A DNA stretch of 14,999 bases from CAYMTN01 sp964393335 (GTDB lineage: Bacteria > Chloroflexota > Anaerolineae > Aggregatilineales > Aggregatilineaceae): positions 1 through 14,999 of the forward strand of contig CAYMTN010000134.1 of the NCBI GenBank assembly GCA_964393335.1. The letters run 5' to 3'. The translations under genes and the position numbers were made by a program. The notes under the pieces are model-generated. The model was not told where the DNA came from. It saw only the letters and a program-made list of their open reading frames with translations, and searched no databases. How positions within the stretch are numbered: position 1 is the first letter of the stretch; each line of letters starts with the position of its first letter. This document shows, in pieces, positions 6,421-13,502 of the stretch.

Positions 6421-6993
6421 ATGCTTGAGGGATTGTTAGTCGATCTGGTGCCGTACGGCAAGCAGTTCATGGACCAGGATCACCGCTGGTGGAACAACGA
6501 CTCGGTGTTCTGGAGCAGCGAAGGCGAACACAACTTCTCGTCCCAGGCGCAGGTTGATGCGGAGCACCGTGAATGGGCCGAATCCACGAAGCCGCATACA
6601 GGCGTGCCGTTTGGCGTGCGGGCCAAAGACGGCAAACCACTGGGTTATTTCGGCATCAACTGGGTGTCGTACCATGACCGCACCGCCAACCTGGGCGCGA
6701 GCATAGGCGAACCGGATTACTGGGGCGGCGGTTATGGCACGGATGCGCTGCTGCTGCTCGTGGATTACTGCTTCGACGTGCTGGATATGCGCAAAGTGTG
6801 GCTGGGCACGATGAGCCTCAACGCGCGTGTGATCCGCCAGATGGAGAAGATCGGGTTTGCGTTGGAAGCACGGCGGCGGCAGGGCGTGCACGCCGACGGG
6901 CAGTGGCACGACGAGTTGGTCTACGGCATGCTGCGCGAGGAATGGCCGGGCCGCGAGGTCATGATCGAAAAACTTGGCTTGCAGGCGCGATAA
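6421..6993 (+). CDS. GNAT-family N-acetyltransferase (RimJ/RimL-like)
   Basis: A 190-residue protein with GAGGGA 5 nt before its ATG. It should transfer an acetyl group from acetyl-CoA to an amine in the cytosol. The fold is shown by LGYFGINWV (74-82, beta strands), the acetyl-CoA loop E97-PDYWGGGYGTDA109, and the motif B helix with LNARVIRQMEKIGF, the usual N-x-x-x-x-x-x-E-K-x-G-F pattern of the RimJ/RimL branch. The ending GVHADGQWHDELVYGMLREEW is also typical of that branch. The substrate cannot be told: ribosomal protein N-terminus, antibiotic or small amine are all possible. The gene stands alone between its own promoter with a long structured leader and an intrinsic terminator. Confidence 0.88.
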   Translation: MLEGLLVDLVPYGKQFMDQDHRWWNNDSVFWSSEGEHNFSSQAQVDAEHREWAESTKPHTGVPFGVRAKDGKPLGYFGINWVSYHDRTANLGASIGEPDYWGGGYGTDALLLLVDYCFDVLDMRKVWLGTMSLNARVIRQMEKIGFALEARRRQGVHADGQWHDELVYGMLREEWPGREVMIEKLGLQAR

Positions 6994-7047
6994 ATCGCGG
7001 CGCAATGAATGGCGTCCGGTGCAGCACCGCCGGCGGGATAACGGAAG

Positions 7048-7069
7048 CCGCGCGAACGCGCGGTTTTTT
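7048..7069 (+). terminator. Rho-independent terminator after the acetyltransferase gene
   Basis: CCGCGC (7048-7053) pairs with GCGCGG (7058-7063) around a GAAC loop, or a 7-bp stem around AA, followed at once by six T residues (7064-7069). It lies 55 nt after the acetyltransferase stop, and the next plus-strand gene begins 140 nt later. Confidence 0.82.
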
Positions 7070-7182
7070 GTATGTCGTCTGGTACTAACGGTGACTTGCT
7101 TCATTTGCCCCATTGATTGTAAGCTTGTGGCACGAAAAGTGTTGACGCAGACACCATGGCTCGCCGCACCGCGCGCCGGACG

Positions 7183-7191
7183 TGTTACGAT
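7183..7191 (+). promoter_or_regulatory. possible extended -10 (TG-T-TACGAT) for the secreted-protein gene
   Basis: TG at 7183-7184 followed by TACGAT at 7186-7191 resembles the other extended -10 elements of this window. Transcription would begin near 7198, inside or next to the ribosome binding site at 7195-7200, so the leader would be very short. TTGACG at 7142-7147 is too far away (38 nt) to act as its -35. A different promoter within 7085-7180 cannot be excluded. Confidence 0.22.
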
Positions 7192-7208
7192 CAAAAGGGG
7201 ACCTATCC

Positions 7209-8732
7209 ATGAAGACAAAACAGTTTGTGATAGTGCTGCTGCTGGCGCTGGTGATCGGTGGTAGCTGGCAGGTGGCGGGCGCGGCACCGCGTCCGGCTAT
7301 CATCACGTTTGATTCCTCGCTGAAAACGATCACGCTGGCCGAAACCGAAGCCGGTCAGACCATCACGACGCTGACCTGGCACACCATCGGAGTCACGGAC
7401 GACTATCGCCTGACGCTGCACCAGTACGTGCTGGATAAGTGGGAGCTGGTGTTTGACGAAGACAGCGTGCCGCTGGAGCCTGATGGCGCGCGGGTCGTCA
7501 CCGTGCGGCATCCGCTCGACTTCGGCCCCCCAACCTTCCTGCTGTCGATTGTCGATACGCGCTCGAACAGCATTGTCACCCAGCGCACGCTGACGATCCC
7601 GTATGACACGGCAGTGTTTACGTCGCCGCCGGATATCGACAGCTTCACGACCAGCGCGGACAGCGTGGACGCGACCAAACTGGCGGCAGGCGAATCGTCG
7701 ATCACGCTGACATGGACGGTCGATAACCGCGTTCCAACCGCGAATCTGGTCTTCGACCAGGTGTTTGAAGACGACACGGCGCAGTCGGTAGAACTGCCGC
7801 GCCAGACGTTATGGGTGCCCTCGTCGGGTGAAGGGCCGGTCGCGCCGGTCGTTCGCGCAGGTGAAGACATGATCACGCTGCGGCTGCGCGTCGTGGACCT
7901 CGTGTCGGAAACCATTTACGCCGAAGAAACGCTCAAACTCGCGGTGGAAAACGCGCCGGAGCCGGAACCGGAAGCAACGCCCGCACCGGTGGAAACGCCC
8001 AAGCCTGAGCCAACCGCGCCGCCTGCCGGTGAGATCGTGTCGTTTTCCGTCGCGCCAAACACCGTCAATCCCGGCGCAGCCGTGACGCTGGCCTGGGATA
8101 TACGCGGCACGGGCGGCGTGACGATCCAGCAGACGGTGCCCAACGTCCCCGGCGAAACGATGGTCGTGAACGCGCAGTCGCCCAAAGGATCGGCGGAAGT
8201 CTACCTGCCGGACAATGCCCTGTACAGCGTCACGTTCACGCTCTACACCGCGAACCGGTCCTCGTCCGCCCAGGCGGCGGTGGCTGTCAACTGCCCGTTC
8301 ACGTTTTTCTTTGGCGCGGCGGATGGCTGCCCATCAGGCCCGGAACGGAAGATCGGCGCATCGTACCAGGCGTTTGAAAACGGCATGATGCTCTGGCGCT
8401 CTGACACCAACGAGATTTACGTGTTCTACAGCGACGGGACCGCCGCATACTTCCTCGAAGGTGACTACGCGAACCTGAGCGAGCCGGACCTTGAAGAAGC
8501 CCCGCCGCTGGATCGCCACGCGCCGATCCGGGGATTCGGCAAGGTGTGGGCGAATGCGCCCGGCGTCCGTGAAAAACTCGGCTGGGCGTTCGATGAGGAA
8601 CAGGGCTATAACGCGAGCTTTCAATCGGTGGCGCAGACGCGCGCCCCGCGTCCCGCGTTTGCCTTCTACATGACGCTGCCCGGCGGCGAGGTCGTCGGCT
8701 CTGGGTACGGCATTTGGAAGCAGCTTGGCTGA
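7209..8732 (+). CDS. secreted multi-domain surface protein with C-terminal RGFGKVW-type domain
   Basis: A 507-residue protein from the ATG at 7209, with AAGGGG 8 nt upstream. An in-frame ATG 27 nt earlier lacks a site and would precede the signal peptide. MKTK plus the hydrophobic stretch at 6-25 and AGAA-P form a signal peptide with cleavage near residue 26. Two beta-rich regions follow (about 30-135 and 140-247), each with a TLTW-type strand as in bacterial Ig-like folds. Then comes a Pro/Glu linker (about 249-273), a third Ig-like region (SFSVAP...PGAAVTLAWDI, about 274-360) and a C-terminal domain from about 362. This last carries YQAFENGMMLWR, EIYVFYSDG, PIRGFGKVW and PGVREKLGWA, a combination recalled from many Chloroflexota exported proteins. 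It has two cysteines (NCPF and DGCPS). No catalytic motif is seen, so a wall or ligand-binding role is inferred. Confidence 0.85.
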   Translation: MKTKQFVIVLLLALVIGGSWQVAGAAPRPAIITFDSSLKTITLAETEAGQTITTLTWHTIGVTDDYRLTLHQYVLDKWELVFDEDSVPLEPDGARVVTVRHPLDFGPPTFLLSIVDTRSNSIVTQRTLTIPYDTAVFTSPPDIDSFTTSADSVDATKLAAGESSITLTWTVDNRVPTANLVFDQVFEDDTAQSVELPRQTLWVPSSGEGPVAPVVRAGEDMITLRLRVVDLVSETIYAEETLKLAVENAPEPEPEATPAPVETPKPEPTAPPAGEIVSFSVAPNTVNPGAAVTLAWDIRGTGGVTIQQTVPNVPGETMVVNAQSPKGSAEVYLPDNALYSVTFTLYTANRSSSAQAAVAVNCPFTFFFGAADGCPSGPERKIGASYQAFENGMMLWRSDTNEIYVFYSDGTAAYFLEGDYANLSEPDLEEAPPLDRHAPIRGFGKVWANAPGVREKLGWAFDEEQGYNASFQSVAQTRAPRPAFAFYMTLPGGEVVGSGYGIWKQLG

Positions 8733-8777
8733 TTCCCGGCCAGCTTTCGGCAGGAGCGTATTGGCCTGATCGCTGAA

Positions 8778-8830
8778 TCAAGTCCCCTCTCCTATCGCTT
8801 GCGACGGGAGAGGGGATTCAGGGGTGAGGG
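8778..8830. repeat. dispersed hairpin repeat, copy 2, between convergent genes
   Basis: Nearly the same unit as at 2277-2329: TCAAGTCCCCT start, the stem CCCTCTCCTATCGC / GCGACGGGAGAGGG around TT, and a GGGGTGAGGG tail. It lies in the 134-nt space between the stop of the secreted-protein gene (8732) and the stop of addA (8867), so it could end transcripts from both sides. It has no T-tract. Confidence 0.75.
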
Positions 8831-8866
8831 TGGTTTCCGCTGATCGCTTTCAGCTTATCGCTGCCT

Positions 8867-11800
8867 CTATTCACCCGCCAGGGCCGCCTGTAGATCGTCG
8901 TCCAGGCAGTCCAGCGCGGGCTGCCAGTCCGCCGGTTTGACAAACACGCGCCAGCCTGGATAGATGTAGTACAGGGCTGTATGCGGAATCTGGCCGGTGA
9001 GCGCTTCGACCGCGCGCGCGTACACGCCCACCTGCAAATAGTATCGTTTGGCATTCTCCGCCGCCTTGTGACGCGATACCAGCGCCGTTTTGTAGTCCAC
9101 GACGTGCCACTCGCGCCCGTCAAAATACAGTACGTCGATCACGCCGTGAATCGTGCGTCCTTCCAGCCGGTGTACGAACGGCAGCTCGCGGTAGACCTGC
9201 GCCGCACCTTCGATCTCGGCCCGCACCGCGCTGGACTTGAAGCGGCGCAGCAGGTCCAGCGCCTGCGTCACGGCAGCAGTGATCTGCGCCGGATCGCTCA
9301 ACTGGTTTTCCCACGCGTACGTTTCCAGCCGTTTGATCACGTCCGGGGATGGTACATCGCCCGGCAGCAGCCACGCTTGCAGCGCCCGGTGGACGATCTG
9401 CCCGACGCAGCGGCGCAGCCCCCATTCATCGACGGCGCGCCCCGGCAGCGGGTGGACCGGCTCCGGCGCGTCGAACAACACCGACTGGCGAAAAGCGGCG
9501 CGCCCGCTGGCCGCCGGGTCGTAAAACGGGACGCACCCCAGGCGGGCAAGCTGCGTCGCGGTCAGGACGCGGGCGGGCGCGTGCGAGTCGAGCGGCACGT
9601 CCGCCAGCAGCGGCGGCAGCGCCGGACTCACGCCCGCGACCGGCAGCATCTGTGCCACGTCCGGATCGTCCCACCCGGTCGCATCCACCGCCGGGCGACG
9701 CGCCGCCGCGTACGCTTCCGGCACCGCCTGCGGGACGATCAGCGCGCACGCGCCCCACTCCGACGACAGCACCAGCGACTCATCCGACGCGGGCAGCATC
9801 TCGTCCACGCCCAAGACGCGCAGCCACTGCCGCAACCACGCCTGGTCGGTACAGCGGTGCAGGGTGCCGCTGACGATCAGGTGATCCTGTGCGCGTGTCG
9901 CACCGACATACAACAAGCGGCGGCGCTCGGCACGGTCGCGGCGCTCGTCTAGCAGCGCGGCGTATTCCCACGCGAACGACTCCGGCTCGTCCGAATCGGG
10001 ATCGTCGGTCGGCAGCTTGCAGGCCGGGCCGGCGTCCACGTCGAGCACGAACCAATCCCGGCTGGCGCGGCCCCGGCTCCACGAGGCATCCGCCAGCACC
10101 ACGACCGGGAATTCAAGCCCCTTGCTGGCGTGGACCGACATCAGCCTGACCGCGTCTTCGGCCTCGATCACGGCCTCGCCCTCGCGCACCTCGCGCGCGG
10201 TCAGGTCGCGCGCATACGCCAGAAACGCGCCCAACGATACGCGCCCGGAGTCACGCGCCAGTGCAACCAGTTTTTCGACGTTGCCGCGCCGCCGTGCACC
10301 ATCGGCCAGCCCGGTCAGCGTCGCCAGATAGCCGGTCAGGTCCAGGGCACGCGCCAGCACCTCGGCCACCGGCGCGCGTCCCGCCACGTCGCGCAGATCG
10401 CGCAGCACGTCACACGCAAAAGCCCGCGCCGTGTCGTCGTCCAACGTCGCTGCACCGTACAGCGCCGCTGTGTCGAACAGCGCATCCCAAAGGGCCGGGT
10501 GACCGGCCTGTTCCTGCGCCAGCCGCAGCGCGAACAGCGCGTCATCGCTCAGGCCGATCAACGGCGCACGTAACACCGACGCCAGCGCGAGATCGTCCGC
10601 CGGGTTGTGCAGCACGCGCAGCAGGTTCAGCAGGTCCCACACTTCCTGCCGGTCGTAATACCCCTTGCCCGAAAACGTGATGTACGGCAGGTCCGCCGCC
10701 TTGAATACGTCCTCGTACAGCGGCAGGTGCGTCGTGGCCTGGAACAGGATCGCCACGTCGCCGTACCGCATCGCCCGGTACGCGCCCGCCGCCCGGTCCC
10801 AGACCGGCGTTCCCGCCGCGACCCGGTCGTGGATGTGCCCGGCCAGCGTCCAGGCTTCCCAGCGGCGCAGGTCCTCCGCGTTGAAGTCGGGATACGCCTC
10901 TTTATCCGGCCTGGGAAAAACAAACACGGTCAGCGGCTGCGTGTGCCAGTCCTCCGACGGGCGAAATGCCGCCATCGGCTGCCCCAGCGCGACCTCGTAC
11001 CGCGCCGCCGGACCCTCGCCCGCCAGGATGCGCCCGAACAGGTCGTTGAAGGCGCGCACCAGCCGGTCATGCGTGCGAAACGAGGTCGAGAGCGGTAGTT
11101 CGACGCCGCCGCGCGCCACCAGGTCGGCGCGCACGTCGCCGAATACGCTGACGTCCGCGCCGCGAAACGCATAAATGCTCTGCTTGGGATCGCCCACCAC
11201 GAATAGACGCCCGTCCATGCCCGGCAGCCCGACGCCCGCCAGCCGGTAGACGATATCGCGCTGGTCGGCGTTCGTATCCTGAAATTCATCGACCAGGATG
11301 TGGCGAAACTCGGCGTGATAACGCGCCGCCACCGCCGGATGATCGACCAACAGGGCGCGCGCGCGGGCTTCCAGGTCGTCGAAATCCAGCACGGTGCGCT
11401 CGCGTTTGCGCGTTTCGTAGACCGCCGCCGCCAGCGTGATCGCGTCCCGCCAACGGGTGAGCCAGCCCGCCGCCTCACGGTCACGCGTGCCCGGTTCCGG
11501 CAGCAGATCAGCTTGCAGCGCGCGCGCCCGCTCGCGGACCAGGCGCAGCGCGTCTTTGGCTTCGACCAGCCGATCCTTGCCGCCCCAGTTGGTAGCCGAT
11601 CCGACGTTCAGTTTGATGGCGCTGGCGAGCGTTTCGACGGCGGCCAGCCACGCGGGGAGATCGTCGCCCAGCAGCGCCGCGCGGTGGTCCAGCACCACGC
11701 GCCAGATGTCCGACAGCTTGTCGGCGGGCGGCAAATCCGCCGCTTCGACGTGGTCCAATGCCGCGCGTAACCCGGCATCCGCCTGAGTCGCGGACAGCGC

Positions 11801-12412
11801 CGCCTGCATGGCATCCGCCCACATCGCGCGCCAGCGATCCAGCAGCGCGTCCGGCGATTCGTCTAGCTGCCGCTGCACCGCCAGCGCCGGACCAAACCCG
11901 GCAAACGCCCGCAGCACGCGCCGCACGTCCGCCATGTCGTACACCGCCAACAGCGCCGCGCCGGGCCGGTCCTCGACCGCCAGCCGTGCCAGCGCCTCCT
12001 CGACGGCGTCATCGCGCAGCATCGCGGCCTCGTTTTCGTCCAGCACCTCAAAGGCCGGGTCGATGCGTGCCTCGGCGGGATTGGCCCGCAGAATCTGCGC
12101 GCAGAGCGCGTGAATCGTGCCGATCCGGGCGCGGGTGAGCGCCGCCTGGTGATCCAGCCAGCGATCACGGTCTACGGCCTCGGCGATGCGGGTTTCGATG
12201 GCGCGGCGCACGCGGGCGCGCATCTCGGTAGCGGCTTTTTCGGTGAACGTGATCGCCACAATGCCGGGCAGCGTCCAGTCGGGATTAGAGTCCAGCAGCG
12301 CCATGAAACGCTCGACCAGCACGCGCGTTTTGCCGCTGCCCGCGCTTGCCGTCACGATCAGGTTGCGCTGGTGGATGTCAATCGCGTCGCGTTGTTCGGG
12401 CGTAAAATCCAT
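8867..12412 (-). CDS. addA: AddA-type ATP-dependent helicase/exonuclease subunit A
   Basis: A 1181-residue protein, close to the usual 1200 or so for AddA. GGAAGGG about 6 nt before the ATG sets the start. It is a UvrD/Rep superfamily 1 3'-5' helicase: Walker A ASAGSGKT (22-29), AITFTEKAA (motif Ia), TIHALC, the motif II strand VDEFQDTNADQRD, GDPKQSIYAFRGAD (motif III), STSFRTHDRLV (motif IV), LMSVHASKGLEFPVVVL (motif V) and LLYVGATRAQDHLIVSG (motif VI). The C-terminal RecB-type nuclease is intact: IVHRALQAW, GVIDVLYFDG, VVDYKT and YYLQVGVYARAV. With AddB it would unwind and resect DNA ends for RecA-dependent repair and degrade foreign linear DNA. It ends the locus that includes addB, but a GxxExxY cassette now lies just before it. 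Confidence 0.93.
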   Translation of the reverse strand: MDFTPEQRDAIDIHQRNLIVTASAGSGKTRVLVERFMALLDSNPDWTLPGIVAITFTEKAATEMRARVRRAIETRIAEAVDRDRWLDHQAALTRARIGTIHALCAQILRANPAEARIDPAFEVLDENEAAMLRDDAVEEALARLAVEDRPGAALLAVYDMADVRRVLRAFAGFGPALAVQRQLDESPDALLDRWRAMWADAMQAALSATQADAGLRAALDHVEAADLPPADKLSDIWRVVLDHRAALLGDDLPAWLAAVETLASAIKLNVGSATNWGGKDRLVEAKDALRLVRERARALQADLLPEPGTRDREAAGWLTRWRDAITLAAAVYETRKRERTVLDFDDLEARARALLVDHPAVAARYHAEFRHILVDEFQDTNADQRDIVYRLAGVGLPGMDGRLFVVGDPKQSIYAFRGADVSVFGDVRADLVARGGVELPLSTSFRTHDRLVRAFNDLFGRILAGEGPAARYEVALGQPMAAFRPSEDWHTQPLTVFVFPRPDKEAYPDFNAEDLRRWEAWTLAGHIHDRVAAGTPVWDRAAGAYRAMRYGDVAILFQATTHLPLYEDVFKAADLPYITFSGKGYYDRQEVWDLLNLLRVLHNPADDLALASVLRAPLIGLSDDALFALRLAQEQAGHPALWDALFDTAALYGAATLDDDTARAFACDVLRDLRDVAGRAPVAEVLARALDLTGYLATLTGLADGARRRGNVEKLVALARDSGRVSLGAFLAYARDLTAREVREGEAVIEAEDAVRLMSVHASKGLEFPVVVLADASWSRGRASRDWFVLDVDAGPACKLPTDDPDSDEPESFAWEYAALLDERRDRAERRRLLYVGATRAQDHLIVSGTLHRCTDQAWLRQWLRVLGVDEMLPASDESLVLSSEWGACALIVPQAVPEAYAAARRPAVDATGWDDPDVAQMLPVAGVSPALPPLLADVPLDSHAPARVLTATQLARLGCVPFYDPAASGRAAFRQSVLFDAPEPVHPLPGRAVDEWGLRRCVGQIVHRALQAWLLPGDVPSPDVIKRLETYAWENQLSDPAQITAAVTQALDLLRRFKSSAVRAEIEGAAQVYRELPFVHRLEGRTIHGVIDVLYFDGREWHVVDYKTALVSRHKAAENAKRYYLQVGVYARAVEALTGQIPHTALYYIYPGWRVFVKPADWQPALDCLDDDLQAALAGE

Positions 12413-12426
12413 GAAAAACCCTTCCC

Positions 12427-12460
12427 ACCACAGAGATCACAGAGAAACACAGAGAAAACC
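12427..12460. repeat. left inverted heptamer array of the GxxExxY cassette
   Basis: CACAGAG occurs three times (12429-12435, 12438-12444, 12448-12454), spaced 9 and 10 bp. The reverse complement of this block matches the block at 12866-12900 over about 34 bp with a few differences, including a shared 17-bp core of CTCTGTG-TTT-CTCTGTG. Its outer end directly abuts the ribosome binding site of addA. Confidence 0.88.
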
Positions 12461-12844
12461 TTACAGCACAAGACGGCGGATTCCGTTTTTGAGAACCGTC
12501 ACGTTAAAATTGATCAGCAGGCCGACCGGGTAGCCGGACAACTTGAGATAGGATAACAACTGGGCCGAATGGATCGGCGCGAGTTCACTCACCGCTTTGA
12601 TCTCCACGATGACACAGTCGTCAACCAGCAGATCGAGCCGGTAACCGCAGTCAAGCTGTATGGCCTTATAGACCAGGGGAAGCGGCTTCTGCTGCTCAAC
12701 GGAAAGACCGCACTCCCGCAGCTCGTACACCAGACACGCCTCGTAAGCCGATTCGAGCAGGCCCGGCCCCAGGGCGCGGTGCACGTCAACTGCCGCACCG
12801 ATGATGCGGCCCGTCACGCGATTGATGGCTGCTCGACCGGTCAT
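12461..12844 (-). CDS. GxxExxY protein (PDDEXK nuclease superfamily)
   Basis: A 127-residue protein with AGAGGAA 4-5 nt before its ATG. The family signature is G28-LLE31-SAY34. The PDDEXK core is complete: E31, D71 in YRLDLLV, E81-I-K83 in VIVEIKA, then H92-SAQLLSYL with Q95 as the usual post-core helix residue. It is likely a small metal-dependent nuclease or nuclease-fold nucleic-acid-binding protein acting in the cytosol; the family has no settled function that can be named with confidence. It lies in the same direction as the AddAB genes but is bracketed on both sides by inverted CACAGAG arrays. Part of its ribosome binding region adjoins the right array, so it may carry its own expression signal or rely on read-through from the locus. 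Confidence 0.88.
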   Translation of the reverse strand: MTGRAAINRVTGRIIGAAVDVHRALGPGLLESAYEACLVYELRECGLSVEQQKPLPLVYKAIQLDCGYRLDLLVDDCVIVEIKAVSELAPIHSAQLLSYLKLSGYPVGLLINFNVTVLKNGIRRLVL

Positions 12845-12860
12845 GTTTCCTCTGGCTTCT

Positions 12861-12910
12861 CTCTGTTTTTCCTCTGTGTTTCTCTGTGGCCTCTGTGGTG
12901 CCGCTCTGTG
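12861..12910. repeat. right inverted heptamer array of the GxxExxY cassette
   Basis: CTCTGTG occurs at 12872-12878, 12882-12888, 12891-12897 and 12904-12910, preceded by a degenerate CTCTGTT at 12861-12867. The first three have almost the same spacing as the left array read in reverse. The fourth results from a 13-bp tandem duplication at the outer edge. Confidence 0.88.
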
Positions 12911-12922
12911 GTGCCGCTTCTT

Positions 12923-13192
12923 TCACAGCACGTCGATGAAGACGGCCACCGTGATCAGCGCCATCCCGACCAGGAAAGCCAGCATCCCGCCATAATTACG
13001 CAGCGCTTTTTCGAGGCCCGGCATCAGGTGCGCGTCGGGCCGCTGCAACGGCACATCGACAAACGTCCCTGTCGCAAACAGGACCAGGCCGCTGCCGAGC
13101 ATCGGCTGGCCGAGAATCAGCGCCGCCACGCCAGAAAACGCATAGACCAGCACGGCGCGGTAGCCGCGCGTTCGCTGCCACAGACCGATCAT
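12923..13192 (-). CDS. small membrane protein of unknown function in the AddAB locus
   Basis: An 89-residue protein starting at the ATG at 13192, which overlaps the stop of the preceding gene as ATGA and suggests coupled translation. A longer reading from 13237 would overlap that gene by 49 nt and adds only a basic, unconserved-looking stretch. After a basic start (MIGLWQRTRGYR) there are two or three hydrophobic spans: about 13-28, 31-44 and a clear one at about 68-88 ending in AVFIDVL at the C-terminus. The loop between carries several charged residues. No known motif is recognised. Tight linkage to the 102-residue protein suggests they are made together. The link to DNA repair may be positional only. 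Confidence 0.62.
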   Translation of the reverse strand: MIGLWQRTRGYRAVLVYAFSGVAALILGQPMLGSGLVLFATGTFVDVPLQRPDAHLMPGLEKALRNYGGMLAFLVGMALITVAVFIDVL

Positions 13193-13497
13193 CGCCGCCG
13201 GTCCTGCCCGGCGCGTTGATCCTGTTCCGCGCGCCACGCCTGCAGATACCGCTCGGCGCGCAGCAGCAGCGCCCTGGCATAACCGGTCAACAGCGGCAGC
13301 GAATCGGCGGCTTCGAGCGAGATCGCCTCAAGGTTGTTGTCCTGGGCGATCACGCGCGCCCAGCCTTCTATCGAATCCAGCGGATTCTTCAACTCGCCGA
13401 CCATGATCTCCAACAGTTCGTGCGGCTCCAGGGATGTTGGGAAATCGGGGATCGAAGGCAGATCAGTAGGCGGCGTCCCGGACGTATCAGGGGTCAT
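13189..13497 (-). CDS. short protein with an H-box-like helix lacking the histidine
   Basis: A 102-residue protein starting 5 nt after the addB stop, with GGAG about 8 nt upstream. A Pro-rich N-terminus (about 1-25) leads to a helical part containing MVGELKNPLDSIEGWARVI (32-50). This follows the H-box of histidine kinase dimerisation domains (SHELR-TPL-SI-GYA-LL pattern), but Gly34 stands where the phosphorylated histidine would be. A second helix, with SLPLLTGYARALLLRAERYL, would complete a two-helix hairpin. There is no ATPase domain. It may be a pseudo-HisKA dimerisation module; a chance likeness of an amphipathic helix is also possible. The very basic end (QDRRR) overlaps the start of the small membrane protein gene. 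Confidence 0.65.
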   Translation of the reverse strand: MTPDTSGTPPTDLPSIPDFPTSLEPHELLEIMVGELKNPLDSIEGWARVIAQDNNLEAISLEAADSLPLLTGYARALLLRAERYLQAWRAEQDQRAGQDRRR

Positions 13498-13502
13498 CAG
13501 GT

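Larger units (their letters stand above)
12427..12910 (-). mobile_element. candidate minimal mobile cassette: GxxExxY gene inside inverted CACAGAG arrays
   Basis: Near-identical inverted arrays bracket a single 127-codon gene, giving a unit of about 480 bp placed between two genes of the AddAB locus. There is no transposase and no clear target-site duplication, although a 13-bp tandem repeat (CTCTGTGGTGCCG) sits at the right edge, 12891-12916. The reading as a mobile unit is inference from the symmetry and position. The arrays could instead be dispersed repeats in which the gene happens to lie. Confidence 0.5.

Noticed and set aside
7142..7191. TTGACG (7142-7147) with TACGAT (7186-7191) as a normal sigma70 promoter
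   Set aside because: The 38-nt gap is more than twice the allowed spacer.
6436..7287. A 283-codon minus-strand open frame over the acetyltransferase
   Set aside because: It runs opposite the GNAT motifs and through the intrinsic terminator, and has no recognisable domain.
8981..9952. A 323-codon plus-strand open frame inside addA
   Set aside because: Arg/His/Gln-rich antisense shadow; the minus frame carries the conserved AddA nuclease and helicase motifs.
12427..12910. CACAGAG arrays considered as a CRISPR or a plasmid origin with iterons
   Set aside because: Spacers would be 2-3 bp, the two arrays are inverted around a gene, and no replication initiator or AT-rich zone is present.
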